Assembly: GCF_019175385.1 (NCBI RefSeq)
Contig: NC_083339.1
Location: forward strand, 79,070,307 to 79,134,306
Length of the DNA: 64,000 bases
From: Lycium barbarum
Lineage: Eukaryota; Streptophyta; Magnoliopsida; Solanales; Solanaceae
Reading direction: 5' to 3'
Shown here: in pieces, positions 46,925 through 59,102 of the stretch
How positions within the stretch are numbered: the stretch's first letter is position 1
Layout: every line of letters begins with the position of its first letter
Position numbers and translations under genes: made by a program
Notes under the pieces: model-generated
What the model was told of the DNA's origin: nothing
Database searches by the model: none
What the model saw: only the letters and a program-made list of their open reading frames with translations

Positions 46925-47086
46925 GATTCCACTGTGCCTAAATGGCCGGGCATGTCACCGCGAAGGCGGGCTGCATACGATACCACCATGCCTAAATGGC
47001 CGGGCATGTCACCGCTAAGGCGGGCTGCTATGTTTACACCGATCCTAGAGGGCCGGGCATGACACCACTAGTGGGCGCCATATGAT
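46925..47086 (+). repeat. Three tandem 54-bp GC-rich units in the B 5' LTR
   Basis: Units at 46925-46978, 46979-47032 and 47033-47086 share GGCCGGGCATGTCACCGC and GGCGGGCTGC-like parts. Counterparts lie at 58085-58246 (3' LTR) and, inverted, at about 50510-50700 in D. Confidence 0.8.
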
Positions 47087-47751
47087 GGTTACCCGGGCGC
47101 GAGTTAACGATGATGATATATATATATATATATGATACGATAATGTATGCGCTATGATGATACATGTACTACGATTATATATGATATGTATGAGATGTAT
47201 CCTCCCTTAAAGGTTACGCAGGTTATGTCTTCATCTTATGTCTTATGATTTCTCTATTATGTTCATTTCATTCATGCCTTACATACTCAGTACAATGTTC
47301 GTACTGACGTCCATTTTCTTTGAACGTTGTGTTCATGCCCACAGGTAGACAGGGAGGTGATCCAGACACGTAGGAGCTATTAGCTGACTTGAGAGCACTC
47401 CATTGCTCCGGAGGTGCCATTGACTTATCCTTTTGTGTATATATATGTTTTGGGCATGACGGGGTCTTGTCCCGTCCAAATGTCTAGTACTCTAGTAGAG
47501 GCTCGTAGATACGTATGTGTAGGTAGTATGGTCTCACGATGTCCTATATATTTTGTATACATATTATTTTGATAGCCGAAGGGCTTATGTATATAAAGGT
47601 AATTATGTTTCAAGTGGAAGTGGTTTTTCTATGATTTGCGTATAAGATTAATGAATGAACGCTTGATGAGTATGATGGGTAATGGTATGAGCGGTGCTCG
47701 GTGGTTAGCCCCGGGTACCCGTCATGACCCCTAGTCGAGTCGTGACAAAAG

Positions 47752-47763
47752 TGATATCAGAGC
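47752..47763 (+). other. Primer-binding site of element B (tRNA-iMet)
   Basis: TGATATCAGAGC, one G-to-A change from the perfect site, four bases after the LTR. Confidence 0.85.
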
Positions 47764-47954
47764 AGTTCAGTCCTAGGAAGTGTCTACGAACCGTGTCTAG
47801 TAGAGTCTTGTTTATGGTGTGTTGCGCCCTACACTAATAAACAGGAGGCTACAAGGCATTTAAGAAAAATCACCATCTTTCATCTTAAGAGATCGTGCGA
47901 TAGAGCTGTGTTATAAGATTATCTCCTCCCTAATAGTGTGCTATGATTTCAGAA

Positions 47955-49130
47955 ATGCCACCAAAGTGAAAAGCTACAGCTGCCCAGAAGGGCAAGGTTA
48001 CGATGAAAAGACGGGTAGAAAGGGAGCTACTAATGAATGTAGAAGAGGGTGAATCACGTAATGAGGCTCCATCTAATGCTTCTTCCACTTCGCCTAATTT
48101 AGAAGAACAAGAGGGAGCTTCGGCTCCAGCTCCTATGCCTCCAGTTCCTCCACCGACTACTTCGGGTCAACAAGTGACTGAGGCTATTCATCTATTGATG
48201 CAGTTAGTTACCGCTCAGGCACAGCGGTAGGGCTTGGGTTCAAGTGACAGGGTCGTTAGTACTAGAGCCTGTGATTTCATGAGTTTGAATCCTCCGGAGT
48301 TTTTTAGGTCAAGCCGGATGAAGAACCGCAAAGTTTTATCGATGAAATGTCGAGAACATTGAAGATTATTCATGCCTCCGAAACTGAATCTGTGGAGTTG
48401 GCATCGTATAGACTCCGAGATGTGGCGGTCTTATGGTACAATAATTGGATATCATCAAGAAAAAAGAACGCGCCTCCTCCCGTTTAGCAAGAATTTGTAG
48501 ATGCCTTCATCCCTTACTATTTGCCACCCGAGGTCCGCCGAGCTAGAGCTGATAGATTTTTAAATTTGAAACAAGGAAATATGAGTACTCGGGAGTATAG
48601 CCTTCAGTTTAATTCATTGGCTAGATATGCCTCGACTATGGTGGCCGACATGGGAGATAGGGTACACAGGTTTGTGAGTGGTTTAGGGCCACATTTATTT
48701 AAGGATTGTTTGACGGCTTCATTATAAGACGGGATGAATATTTCCCGCATTCAAGCCCATGCCCAAAATTTAGAAGGACAACTGCATCCGCAAAAGGGTG
48801 ATCGTGATATTGATAGAGGGCAAATTAAGAGGGCCAGATCTATGGGTGCCACTAGCAATTATAGAGGGGGATCAAGGGAGTCATATCCCAGACACTCAGG
48901 CCAGTCAGCGACTAGTGCACCTCCACGATTTGCAGGTAGGAGATTTCATCGCTCCTTTCCTTCAGGACAGGGTCAGAGTTCGAGAGCTTCAGGTTCTCAG
49001 TTTGGGGGTGATCATAGTCAGAGGAGACCACCAGTACCACGATGTAGTCAGTGCGGTAAGTTACATTTCGAGCTATGTCGCCAGGGTACAAATGCTTTCT
49101 ATGTTTGTGGATAGACTGGGCACTTGATGC
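47955..49130 (+). pseudogene. Element B gag with CCHC region
   Basis: ATG at 47955 opens MPPK, then a TGA where relatives have Arg, then KATAAQKGKVTMKRR. The linker is acidic then Pro-rich (APAPMPPVPPPTTSGQQ). A TAG at about 48228 and a frameshift near 48305 precede the capsid-like region (HASETESVELASYRLRDVAV, PPEVRRARADRFLNLKQGNM, FVSGLGPHLFKDCLTASL). Further TAG/TAA codons are at about 48485 and 48725. The C-terminal part (48734-49114) is open, rich in Arg/Ser/Gly, and ends CSQCGKLH and FYVCG*TGHLMRDC, so the knuckle has lost its first Cys and gained an amber codon. It would have assembled particles. Confidence 0.87.
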
Positions 49131-49876
49131 GTGATTGTCCCTCGAGGTATGGTAGAGGTGGGGTTCAGCCCATAGGATCAGCAGTTGGTTCCTCTTCAGC
49201 GTGCCCAGTAGGGCAGACTCCCCAGATCCCAGCAGGTCGAGGTAGAGGCAGAGGGGAGCATCTACTTCAGGTGCCACTCAGCCCCGTATGTATGCTTTAG
49301 CCGGACGACAGGATCTTGAGTCCTCCCCGGATGTAGTTACAGGTATATTATCCGTATTTTCCCATGATGTATATGCATTGATAGATCTGGGTTCTACCCT
49401 ATCTTATATTACTCTATATGTTACTGGTCGTATTGGGGAGAAACCTGAGCCAATTAAACCCTTTGAGGTATCTACTCCGGTTGGTGATCCCGTGATAGCT
49501 AGACAAGTGTACAAAAATTGTATAATTGTGATATGCGATCGCCAGACTAAAGCTGACTTAGTTGAGCTGGAAATATTAGATTTTGATGTGATTATAGGTA
49601 TGGATTGGTTGGCCTCATGCTATGTTAATGTTGATTGCCGAATGAAAGTAGTTCAATTTCAATTTCCGGGAGAGCCCATGCTTGAATGGAAGGGTAATAC
49701 AGCATCTCCAAGAGGTAGGTTTATTTCCTACTTTAAAGCAAGAAGGATGATAGCAAAAGGCTATATTTATCACTTAGTCCGAGTTCATGACACCGAAGCA
49801 AAGTCGCCAACTTTCCAATCCGTTCCGGTAGTGAATGAATTTCCTGATGTATTTCCAGATGAACTTCCAGGCCTTC
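49131..49876 (+). pseudogene. Element B protease and start of RT (proximal to D)
   Basis: Open from 49288: [20 protein letters not shown], protease site [66 protein letters not shown], then [14 protein letters not shown]. Solo LTR D interrupts after GL. The frame is regained after D: removing D plus one CCTTC (3311 bp) aligns the frames so that PGL is followed by PPERE. Confidence 0.88.
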
Positions 49877-51241
49877 TGTCACGACCCAGCTAGGGGCCGC
49901 GACGGGTGCCCGGGGCTAACCACCGAGCACCGCTCGTACTATTACTTCTTAGACTCATTCAACAATCGTTTATCGATTTCATGCTCATTTTACAAAAGAA
50001 ACTGCTTTTCATTACAAGACATAATCCTTTTGTACAATAACATATATCAATATATTTACATAATATCCACGTCGTGAAACCGCATAACCCACATTGAGTA
50101 TCTACGAGCCTCTATTGGATTACACATACAACTGTACAAAAAAGATTCATCACGAGCACCTCCGGAACAAGGGCGTGCTTTCAGTCAGCTAACAACTTCT
50201 AAGAGTCCGGAGCAAGATCTCATCCCTGTCTACCTGTGGGCATGAACACAGCATCCAAAGAAAACGGACGTCAGTACGAACATTATACTGAGTATGTAAG
50301 GCAGGAATGAAATGAACAGTGTCATAGAAGCATCATGAATCATAAGAAAAGATATAACCTGCTTGGGTGTTATAAGCAACGTACTTTTTACATATACCAT
50401 ATTTTACATCATCATAGTATATGTTTTGTCATATCCCATATATCATCACATTCATCATCACACACATCATCACATACTTCATCACGTACATCGTCACATC
50501 ATACTCCGCATCATTACCCGCGTCCGGGTAATCCTCATATGCCGCCCACTAGTGGTGATCATGTCCGGCCCTCTAGGCTCGGTGTAAATATAGCAGTCCG
50601 CATTAGCGGTGACATGCCCGGCCATATAGGCGCGGTGGAATCATACGCAGCTCGCATTCGCGGTGACATGCCCGGCCAAATAAGCATGGTGGAATCTTAT
50701 CATCACAAAATCAATCATAACACATCACTATTACACATCTCATAACAGAGCATCATCTCGTTATTTCTTGGTATCTTATACATATCATCATCGTATTACA
50801 ACTAGTATTGTTAATCATCTTATAGACATATCATACATTAGCATTAAGAGCATACGTTAAGCTTTAAGGGCAACCACACTATGTCGGGGTGACGTAAGGT
50901 CGTGAACCCCCGATTATATTATGAACATTTATGAGTATCGTGTCTCGCCTTGAAGGAAATAGAGCATAAGGCGAGTGTTAACGAAGATAATATCATTAGC
51001 CTTATAGGAACATCATGCCACAATTTCTTGAATCGTTATACTCTAGCTCATTATCATCACCATCATATTCATATGTAATTCAATATATATCTATATAAAG
51101 GACTCATAGGCTTCGTTTTGTAGAAGGATTATATAAGACTTGAAGGATTCATGCCTTTTGAAAGAAAAGATAAGCCTCACATACCTTTGTCATTTAACCA
51201 TGCTATCGTTTTCTTGATTTCCTTTGATGTCACGTCTCTAC

Positions 51242-51691
51242 CTTCAAGAGAGAATTCGTACCATCGTTAGTCAATCGACGAGAAGAACGCGCTACTATTT
51301 CTAGGGAAAATTGGGAAGCATTTCCTTTGTTTCTACTATTTTTCCCATGTTTCACTTCAACTACCAAACATTCACAACAACACTCACAATATCGTATCAA
51401 CAATCATCATTTATCTATATTTACCACATTCCACCATTTTCCTCCAATTTCTCCACATTTATGGGTTTTAGCTCATCATCACATTTTCTCATACATCACA
51501 CCTATTTCATGGTCTACACATCATTTATAACATATTTATACTCCCAACTCATCAACATTCATAATTCAATCCAACTATCATTCAACTATGGCACTATTCA
51601 CATTTTATGACCCATTTAGTACACTCTTCTATAATCCAAGTGTTTCAACATATAAATACATCAATCATCATGAGAAAGTCATAAAACTTAC
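51242..51691 (-). other. Intron-like segment in D (450 nt)
   Basis: On the minus strand bounded by CTAAG|GTAAGTTTTATG and TTGAAG|GTAGAGACG. Length and boundary sequence match L, A and B. Confidence 0.4.
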
Positions 51692-51990
51692 CTTAGATGT
51701 GGTAGGAACGAGCTTGAGTAGCAATACCTTTCTATACCAAAAACCCTGCTTCACTTCCTTTGCAATTTCTTAGTGTAGATGAACTTTGATGAGTTTCACA
51801 CTCTTGATTTCATGGATTTAGTGTTGTTGATCTTGATTTTCCTTTGGTTCTCTTGTGGATGAATATTAGAGAGTATTCTAGATGTTTCTTGAAGTGTGGA
51901 GTGAAAATGAAATGAATTGAATGAAAAAGGGTCCCTTATACTTAACTTAAAATCTGATTTGTATGAACAGTAGTCGAAGTGCACAGTGGC

Positions 51991-52769
51991 TGTAACAACT
52001 AATCTTTCGTTCCTGAAAATAATAATCAAGACAAGAAAAATAGCGACAAAGAATAATATTTGATTTCAAGAATTTGCGCGGGGGTTACAATCTTTATGAA
52101 ATCTTAAATAAAAAGATGTAATCCTCTGATTCTTCTCCTCACGATACGGCCGTCAATCAAGGGCTTTTGCTTGTTCTTGAATGGACGAATCACTTGTTGT
52201 TGATATTTCACTACGAATACGGAGCCGAGCTTTAATCACAAACGTAGAGGTATGGAAACTTGCGGCTCACCACTTGGAGCGAAGACTTCTTATTATGTGG
52301 AAGACTTGCGGCTGAGAGCTTCTCTATGTATCTTTCTTCTTCCTCCTTTTTGGCTTGGTGAAGACCCCTATTTATAGTTTCAGGGGAGAGCTAGGATTTG
52401 TATATGATTGGTTGAACCATGTCATTTCAACACTTGGCGACATTTGATTGGTTCTTCCATTGTCTTGGCATGCTGCGTCACTTATGCACGTGGCATGATT
52501 TTATTGGTCCTTGACTTGACTTGGCACGCCACGTCATTTGATACGTGGCATGGACCTTGGGCTAATAAAGTGGGCTCATCATGTGAAATTCGACAAGATA
52601 GACTAGCCCAATTGAATTGGACCTTCGATTAAATCCATACCAATTGGATTAAATCAATTAATCCAATTATATTAGCCCATAATATTTGTTTGGACCAATA
52701 CATCTCGAATTTGGAATATGATCCCAATTAATTTGTGAATTTAAGTCCGACTAAATTTCAATGCCTACA
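51991..52769 (-). repeat. Solo LTR E of a Ty1/copia-type element (779 bp), inside D
   Basis: On the plus strand TGTAACAACT...ATGCCTACA, with GTGGC on both sides (51986-51990 and 52770-52774). On the minus strand it starts TGTAGGCATTGAAATTTAG, a start I associate with copia LTRs. It has TATAAATA on the minus strand (52376-52369), a G-box CACGTG (52487-52492), GCCACGTCA (52528-52536), TACGTGGCA (52542-52550) and several CCAAT boxes. It is the innermost layer of the nest. Confidence 0.85.
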
Positions 52770-52784
52770 GTGGCCGTAAACCCA

Positions 52785-53035
52785 ATTTACGGGTCGTATT
52801 CTGGTTTACGGTCCGTCTTTCACGACCATATTTAAGCATAACAGAACCAGAAAGGTTTGCTGGAGTCATGGTGGTTTACGGTCATAGTTTACGGGTCGTA
52901 TTTCAATTTACGGTCCGTATTCTAAGTCATATTTAACCATTTAGACATTTGGCAGAAAGTTGGGGTTTTGGAATGTTGAAAGACGATAGCAGTTTACGGT
53001 CCGTAAACCATTTTACGGGCCGTATTCTATTTTAC
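52785..53035 (-). promoter_or_regulatory. ACGG-N-CCGT palindrome cluster in D
   Basis: GTTTACGGTCCGTAAAC (52992-53008, 8-bp arms), TTTTACGGGCCGTATT (about 53011) and several further copies from about 52785. E is inserted at the edge of this cluster. Confidence 0.6.
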
Positions 53036-53187
53036 GACCAACTGGGCCGAAGTGCAAATCTGCAACTTTTGCATTTTCAAAACTCATAAGTAGTCATCCT
53101 CTTCGTAGTAAAACGTAGTACACTCATACTCTTCGTTGGTCTATTCATTGTACATTCACTGAGAAATTTCCGAGGTGTAACACCTTC

Positions 53188-56076
53188 CTCCGGAGAGAGA
53201 GATTGATTTCGTTATTGATGTGTTGTCAGATACCAAGCCTATTTCTATTCCTCCTTACCGAATGGCTCCGGCAGAATTGAAAGAGCTAAAGGCACAGTTG
53301 AAAGATTTGCTGGAGAAGGGGTTTATTAGACCCAGTTCATCACCGTGGGGAGCACCTGTCCTATTCGTAAGAAAGAAAGATGGCTCCCTACGAATGTGCA
53401 TTGATTATAGGCAGTTGAATAAGGTGACGATAAAGAACAAATATCCTCTTCCGAGGATTAATGATTTATTTGATCAATTACAAGGTGCCAAGTGGTTTTC
53501 TAAAATAGACTTGAGGTCAGGTTATCATCAAGTGAGAGTTAGAAAAGAAGATATTCCTAAAACGGCTTTCAAAACGAGATATGGCCATTATAAATTTCGA
53601 GTTATGTCATTTGGGTTAACTAATGCTCCGGCAGTGTTCATGAATTTGATGAATAATGTATTCATGCCACTCTTGGATCTATTCGTAATAGTATTCATTG
53701 ACGATATTCTGGTATACTCTCTCGCACAGAATCAGAACATGCAGATCATTTACGTATTGTCCTTGGAATTCTCCGGACTCGAGAATTGTATGCAAAATTT
53801 TCAAAGTGCGAGTTTTGGCTGAATTTTGTGACATTTTTGGGCCATGTTATTTCAGATGATGGCATTTGAGTTGATACTCAGAAAATTGAAGCTGTGAAGA
53901 CTTGGCCAAGGCCTACGATACCTACAGAAGTCCGTAGTTTTCTAGGATTGGCAGGCTATTATAGAAGGTTTGTGAAGGGGTTTTCCTATATTTCAACCCC
54001 ATTGACAAAGCTAACCCAGAAATCAGCTAAATTTCAGTGGAATGATGCTTGTGAGCATAGCTTTCAGGAATTGAAAGATAGGTTGACTTCAGCTCCAGTC
54101 TTAACACCCCCAGAAGGGCCAGATGGTTATGTTGTATATTGTGATGCTTCCGGTGTTGGGTTAGGATGCGTATTGATGCAGCACGGTAAAGTCATTGTTT
54201 ATGCTTCGAGACAGCTGCAGAAGCATGAAAAGAACTACCCGACTTATGATCTCGAATTGGCTGCAATTATTCATGCACTAAAGATGTGGAGACATTACCT
54301 GTATGGTGTGCATGTTGATATTTATACAGATCACAAGAGTCTTCAATAAATTTGCAAACAGAAGGAGTTCAATCTGCGGCAGAGGCAGTGGTTAGAATTA
54401 TTGAAAGATTATGATGTGAGTATTTTATACCAACCCGGAAAGGCAAAAATAGTAGCTGATGCGCTTAGCCGCAAATCGATGGGCAGCCTATGTGAAGTTC
54501 CTCCAGAGAAGAAAGAATTAATTCATGAGCTCCACCAACTAGCTAATCTTGGAGTACGTTTAATTGATTCAGGTAGTGCAGGAATTGGTAGTAATAATCC
54601 CACAGTTTCGTCCCTGAATATGGAAGTAAAAGAGCGTCAATATGAAGATCCTCAGTTGAGCCATTATAGAGACATATTTCATGAAAAAGAGAAGTCTCCA
54701 TTTGAAACTTCTATGGATGGAATTCTTAGATACCGAGGAAGGCTATGTGTTCCGAATGTTGCAGAATTGCGTCGTCGAATTCTAGAAGAAGCTCATTATT
54801 CTCGGTATTCTATTTATCTAGGAACGACAAAGATGTATCATGATCTTAAGCTAATTTATTGGTGGGATGGAATGAAGAAAGACATAGAAGAATTTGTAGC
54901 TCAATGTCCAAATTGCCAGCAAGTGAAAATCGAACATCAAAAGCCAGGAGGATTATTGCAAGTAATGGAAATCCTTACTTGGAAATAGGAAGTGATCAAT
55001 ATGGATTTTATTGTGGGATTACCTCATTCCCGAAGAAAGTATGACTCTATATGGGTGATTGTGGATAGATTGACGAAAGCAGCTCATTTTCTGCCAGTCA
55101 GAACCACATACTCAGCAGAAGATTATGAAATGTTGTATCTTAAGGAGATTGTACGACTCCATGGTATCCCAATATCCATTATTACAGATAGAGGGGCACA
55201 ATTTACAACTAAGTTTTGGAAATCCTTCCAAGAAGGTTTGGGTACTCAAGTGAGCCTTAGCACGGCGTTTCATCCGCAAACTGATGGGCAGGCCGAACGT
55301 ACTATTCAGACCTTGGAGGATATGCTAAGAGGATGTGTTTTAGATTTTGGTGGTAGTTGGGATGACCACTTACCTCTAATTGAGTTTGCATACAATAATA
55401 ACTATCATTCCAGTATCCAAATGGCTCCGTATGAAGCTTTATATGGAAGGAAGTGCAAGTCCCCAATTGGATGGTTTGAAATAGGAGAAGTACAACTAAT
55501 AGGCCCTGAGTTGATTCAACAAGCAGTAGAAAAAGTCAAGGTGATCCGAGATCAATTATTGACAGCCCAAAGTCGCCAAAAACTTTATGCGGACAACCGC
55601 CGACGAGACATAGAATTTCAAGTTGATAATTGGGTATTCTTAAAGGTTTCACCAATGAAAGGAGTGATGAGATTTGGTAAGAAAGGAAAGTTAAGTCCTC
55701 GATACATTGGACCCTACAGAATTGTCCGCAAGGTGGGTCAAACAGCTTATGAATGGGACTTGCCTCCAGAACTTGAATCAGTCCATCCATTTTTCCATGT
55801 CTTAATGCTCTGCAAGTGTGTTGGAGATCCTACGAGGAGTGTTCCAATAGATAATGTTCAAGTGACAAAAAAGCTAGTCTATGAAGAAGGCCCATTGCCA
55901 TATTATACAGGCAGGTACGGAGACTTCGAAATAAGGAAGTAGCCTCATTTAAAGTCTTATGGCGGAATAACAACCGAGAGGAAATGATTTGGGAAGCAGA
56001 AGAGAGTATGAAATCCAAATACCCGCACTTATTTCAGCCCCCAGAAGAGATCCACGATGAAACATCGGGATTATGA
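53188..56076 (+). pseudogene. Element B RT, RNase H, integrase and chromodomain-like tail (distal to D)
   Basis: RT (53188-53822): [63 protein letters not shown] frameshift near 53740 leads to the frame that carries [15 protein letters not shown], RNase H ([37 protein letters not shown] then a TAA at 54347) and, after it, ADALSRK. Integrase has [18 protein letters not shown] (a zinc His changed to Tyr), CPNCQQVK, a TAG at about 54986 (Trp codon), INMDFIVGLPHS, ITDRGAQFTT, HPQTDGQAERTIQTLEDML, then GKKGKLSPRYIGPYR. A frameshift near 55890 precedes FKVLWRNNREEMIWEAEES. This is the longest nearly open integrase in the window (54992-55942). Confidence 0.92.
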
Positions 56077-56243
56077 GGTATGTATGTTTTCTTTTTATGC
56101 ATATGGGTCATGTGTGGCCAACTTATATTGCTATTGTGTTGTGGCCCTGTGAGGCAATGTTATTGTGGGTTGTTGTGACAGGATGTTAGTGCCATATTAC
56201 AAGGGAAACTCTGGTGAAATTTTCGTAGAATTCCTGAGTGCTT

Positions 56244-56280
56244 AACATTCGAGGACGAATGTTCAAAAAGGGGGGAAGAA
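56244..56280 (+). other. Stem-loop and polypurine tract of element B
   Basis: AACATTCGAGGACGAATGTT (56244-56263) has 8-bp arms and a 4-nt loop. It is followed by AAAAAGGGGGGAAGAA abutting the 3' LTR. Confidence 0.8.
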
Positions 56281-56637
56281 TGTTACACCCCGGAAAATTC
56301 CCCGTTGATGCACAGTGAATAGACTAACGAAAGACACGAAGTATACGGTATTGCTATAAGTGAGAAATGACATTTGATGACCCTAATTGAGATTTGCAAA
56401 GACATTCGGAGTAAGAGGAGAAAGTTTGCCAAGAGAGGGCAAGGCATACGATGTGTATCGGAAAGGATTTATGAGTAATAAGTTAATGATGATTTAATAG
56501 TGTCTTGGAGAAGAATTATAACGTCCCTTAGATCGTTAATGAGGTGTTAAAAAAGTATCAAGAAGGTTCCATAAGGATTGGAGATCAAACGAAGTGACGA
56601 GAATAAGATCAGAGAAAAGATGGGCTACACGGCCGAT

Positions 56638-56838
56638 TAAACGGTCCGTATAATGTTATACGGTCCGTATAATGGTCCACAGAATCGTCACAGTGAAGGT
56701 CCCTCACTGATGGGATTATACGGTCACTTATACGGACCATATAAAATTATACAGACCGTATAATGTGACGTACAATGGTCACAGAAGTGAGATGTTGAAG
56801 GGGCGATTTCACGGTCACTTATACGGACCGTATAAGTG
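56638..56838 (+). promoter_or_regulatory. ACGG-N-CCGT palindrome cluster in the B 3' LTR
   Basis: ATACGGTCCGTAT (56658-56670), ATACGGACCATAT (about 56730), ATACGGACCGTAT (56821-56833) and half-sites. The 5' LTR counterpart is at about 45985-46184. Confidence 0.6.
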
Positions 56839-57114
56839 TCCGCATATTTTCCCGACGGATCAGATTGTTAAGTTATTAAAAAGAGGACCAAGTTCATTAT
56901 TTCATTTCATTTTCAGCCAACACTCTAGAGAACTCTCCACTCTTCATCCACAAGAACTCAAGAGAGATTTGTGATCAACTTCATCAAACCAACAAAATCA
57001 AGTGTATGAAACACATTAAAGTTCATCCAAGTCAAGAAATTTCAATGGAGGTGAACTAGGGTTTTGGCTCAAGTGAAGTATTTCCACCCAAGGCTTATTC
57101 CTACACCATCTAAG

Positions 57115-57563
57115 GTAAGTTTTATGGTATTCCCATATTGTTTAAGGTATTGAGAAGTTGAAACACTTGGATTGTAGAAGGGTATAGAAAATGGGTCATG
57201 AATGTGAGAATAGTGTCATTTTTTAGTAGTAGTTTGAAATGAGTCATGAATATTGATATGTTGTGATTATAAGTATGCTATAAGTGACATTTAGAACATG
57301 GGATAAGTATTATATGTGAAAATGCAATAGTGAACTACGACCATGATTGTGGAGGAATTGAAGTGAAATTGTGAAATGTGGATAATATAGATGAATGATT
57401 ATTGTTGTTTATAATATTGTGAATGTTGTTATGGAGGTTTGGGAGTTGATATGTAAAATGAGGAAAGTTGTATAGACAAAGGAAATTCTGCCCAATTTTC
57501 TCTAGCATTAGTAAGCACGTTCGTATAATCGATTAGCTAATGTTGATGCGAATTCTCTTAAAG
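57115..57563 (+). other. Intron-like segment in the B 3' LTR (449 nt)
   Basis: CTAAG|GTAAGTTTTATGG...CTTAAAG|GTAGAAATG. The 5' LTR of the same element has these two flanks joined directly. Both flanks share AAGGTA, so a repeat-mediated deletion is an equal explanation. Confidence 0.45.
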
Positions 57564-58901
57564 GTAGAAATGTAAGCGTTGAACAAGAACAATCAAGCGA
57601 TAGAATTGTTAAACGAAAGAGGTATGTAAGGCTAATCCTTTCCTTCTAAGGCATGGCTCCTATGACATGAATCGTCCTATTTTTCTGTGATCTTCCTAAA
57701 TAACGGAAATTATGAGTCCATGACTGTAAAGAGCCACAAACGCATATGATAAAGAAAAGAGATACGATACAAGCATGATAATGATGAGGATAAGTTTAAG
57801 TATAAATAATCCTAGAGTAACATACGATGTCCATGAGGTTAATGATCCTAAATATGGTTCCATTGATGATTTTTCTTGCGTACACTCACCTTAAAATGTT
57901 AGTCCCCTCAAGGTGAGATATAATGATTATGATCACTCCATAATGTAACCGGGGGTTCACGACCTTATGTCACCCCGACATAGCCATAGTTTCCTTCAAG
58001 TTCTAATGTATAATGATGCTAAGCTTATGATATGCCTATGCAATATATGATAATGTTAAGTCTACGATGGGTATATTACGATGCGATTCCACCGTGCCTA
58101 AATGGCCGAGCATGTCACCCGCGAAGGCGGGCTGCATACGATTCCACCGTGCCTAAATGGCCGGGTATGTCACCGCTGAGGCAGGCTTCTATGTTTACAC
58201 CGAGCCTAGAGGGCCGGGAATGACACCACTAGTGGGCAGCATATGATGGTTACTCGGACGCGGGTTAACGATGATGATATATATATATGATATGATAATG
58301 TATGCGCTATGATGTTACATGTACTATGATTATATATGATATGTATGAGATGTATCCTCCCTTAAAAGTTACGCAGGTTATGTCTTCATCTTATGTCTTA
58401 TGATTTCTCTATTATGTTCATTTCATTCATACCTTACATACTCAGTACAATGTTCGTAGTGACGTTTGTTTTCTTTGGACGTTGTGTTCATGCCCACAGG
58501 TAGACAGGGAGGTGATCCAGACACGTAGGAGCTATTAGCTGACTTGAGAGCACTCCATTGCTCTGGAGGTGCCATTGACTTATCCTTTTGTGTATATATA
58601 TGTTTTGGGCATGACGGGGTTTTGTCCCGTCCATATGTCTAATACTCTAGTAGAGGCTCGTAGATACGTATGTGTGGGTAGTATGGTCTCACGATGTCAT
58701 ATATATTTTGTATACATATTATTTTGATAGCCGAAGGGCTTATGTATATAAAGGTAATTATGTTTCAAGTGGAAGTGGTTTTTCTATGATTTGCGTATAA
58801 GATTAATGAATGAACGCTTGATGAGTTGATGGGTAATGGTATGAGCGGTGCTCGGTGGTTAGCCCCGGTTACCCGTCATGGCCCCTAGTCGAGTTGTGAC
58901 A

Positions 58902-59102
58902 GCTGAAATCAGAACAATTTATCAGAAAAAGAACGCTTAACACAGGGCTCTACCGCACAATCTAAGAGAGAAAGAATGGCATCATCCTAAATGCCTTATA
59001 GCCTCCTGTTTATAAGTGTGATGCACAACGCGCCCATAAATAAGACTTTACTAGACACGGTCTGTAGACAACCCTAGGACAGAACTGCTCTGATACAACT
59101 TC
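58902..59102 (-). other. Leader of element C with primer-binding site
   Basis: This follows the TSD of B. On the minus strand it runs from the 5' LTR end through TGTATCAGAGC (59097-59087, one mismatch to iMet) to TTGTTCTGATTTCAG at the B insertion. TTTCAG, followed after removal of B by C-G-ATG, is the fourth example of a splice-acceptor-like site before gag. Confidence 0.8.

Larger units (their letters stand above)
45634..47747 (+). repeat. 5' LTR of element B (2114 bp)
   Basis: TATTACACCCC...GTCGTGACA. Relative to the 3' LTR it lacks about 449 bp exactly at the intron-like segment (junction 46403/46404) and a smaller stretch near 46190. It keeps the palindrome cluster (about 45985-46184), the second donor AG|GTATGTAAGG (46462), the 54-bp triplicate repeat and the stem-loop (about 47283-47312). 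Confidence 0.92.
49877..53182 (-). repeat. Solo LTR D (3306 bp including E) inside B pol
   Basis: On the plus strand TGTCACGACC...GAGGTGTAACA, with CCTTC on both sides (49872-49876 and 53183-53187); minus orientation. Without E and its TSD it is about 2.5 kb. It resembles the LTRs of L and B: stem-loop (about 50266-50300), inverted 54-bp units (about 50510-50700), donor-like AAG|GTAAG at 51691, small exon-like segment, and palindromes (52785-53035). Confidence 0.92.
45634..58901 (+). mobile_element. Element B: complete Ty3/gypsy chromovirus inserted just upstream of C gag
   Basis: 5' LTR 45634-47747, primer site, gag-pol 47955-56076 (interrupted by solo LTR D), polypurine tract, 3' LTR 56281-58901. 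TSD GCTGA at 45629-45633 and 58902-58906. Without D it is about 9.96 kb. The first LTR base pair shows TATT for TGTT (one transition). Gag and pol are disrupted by a handful of stops and frameshifts, but retain more long open stretches than A or C. Confidence 0.95.
56281..58901 (+). repeat. 3' LTR of element B (2621 bp)
   Basis: TGTTACACCCCGG...GTTGTGACA. It keeps the full intron-like segment (57115-57563), the palindromes (56638-56838), the 54-bp units (58085-58246) and the stem-loop (about 58435-58465, with one arm mutated). Confidence 0.93.
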
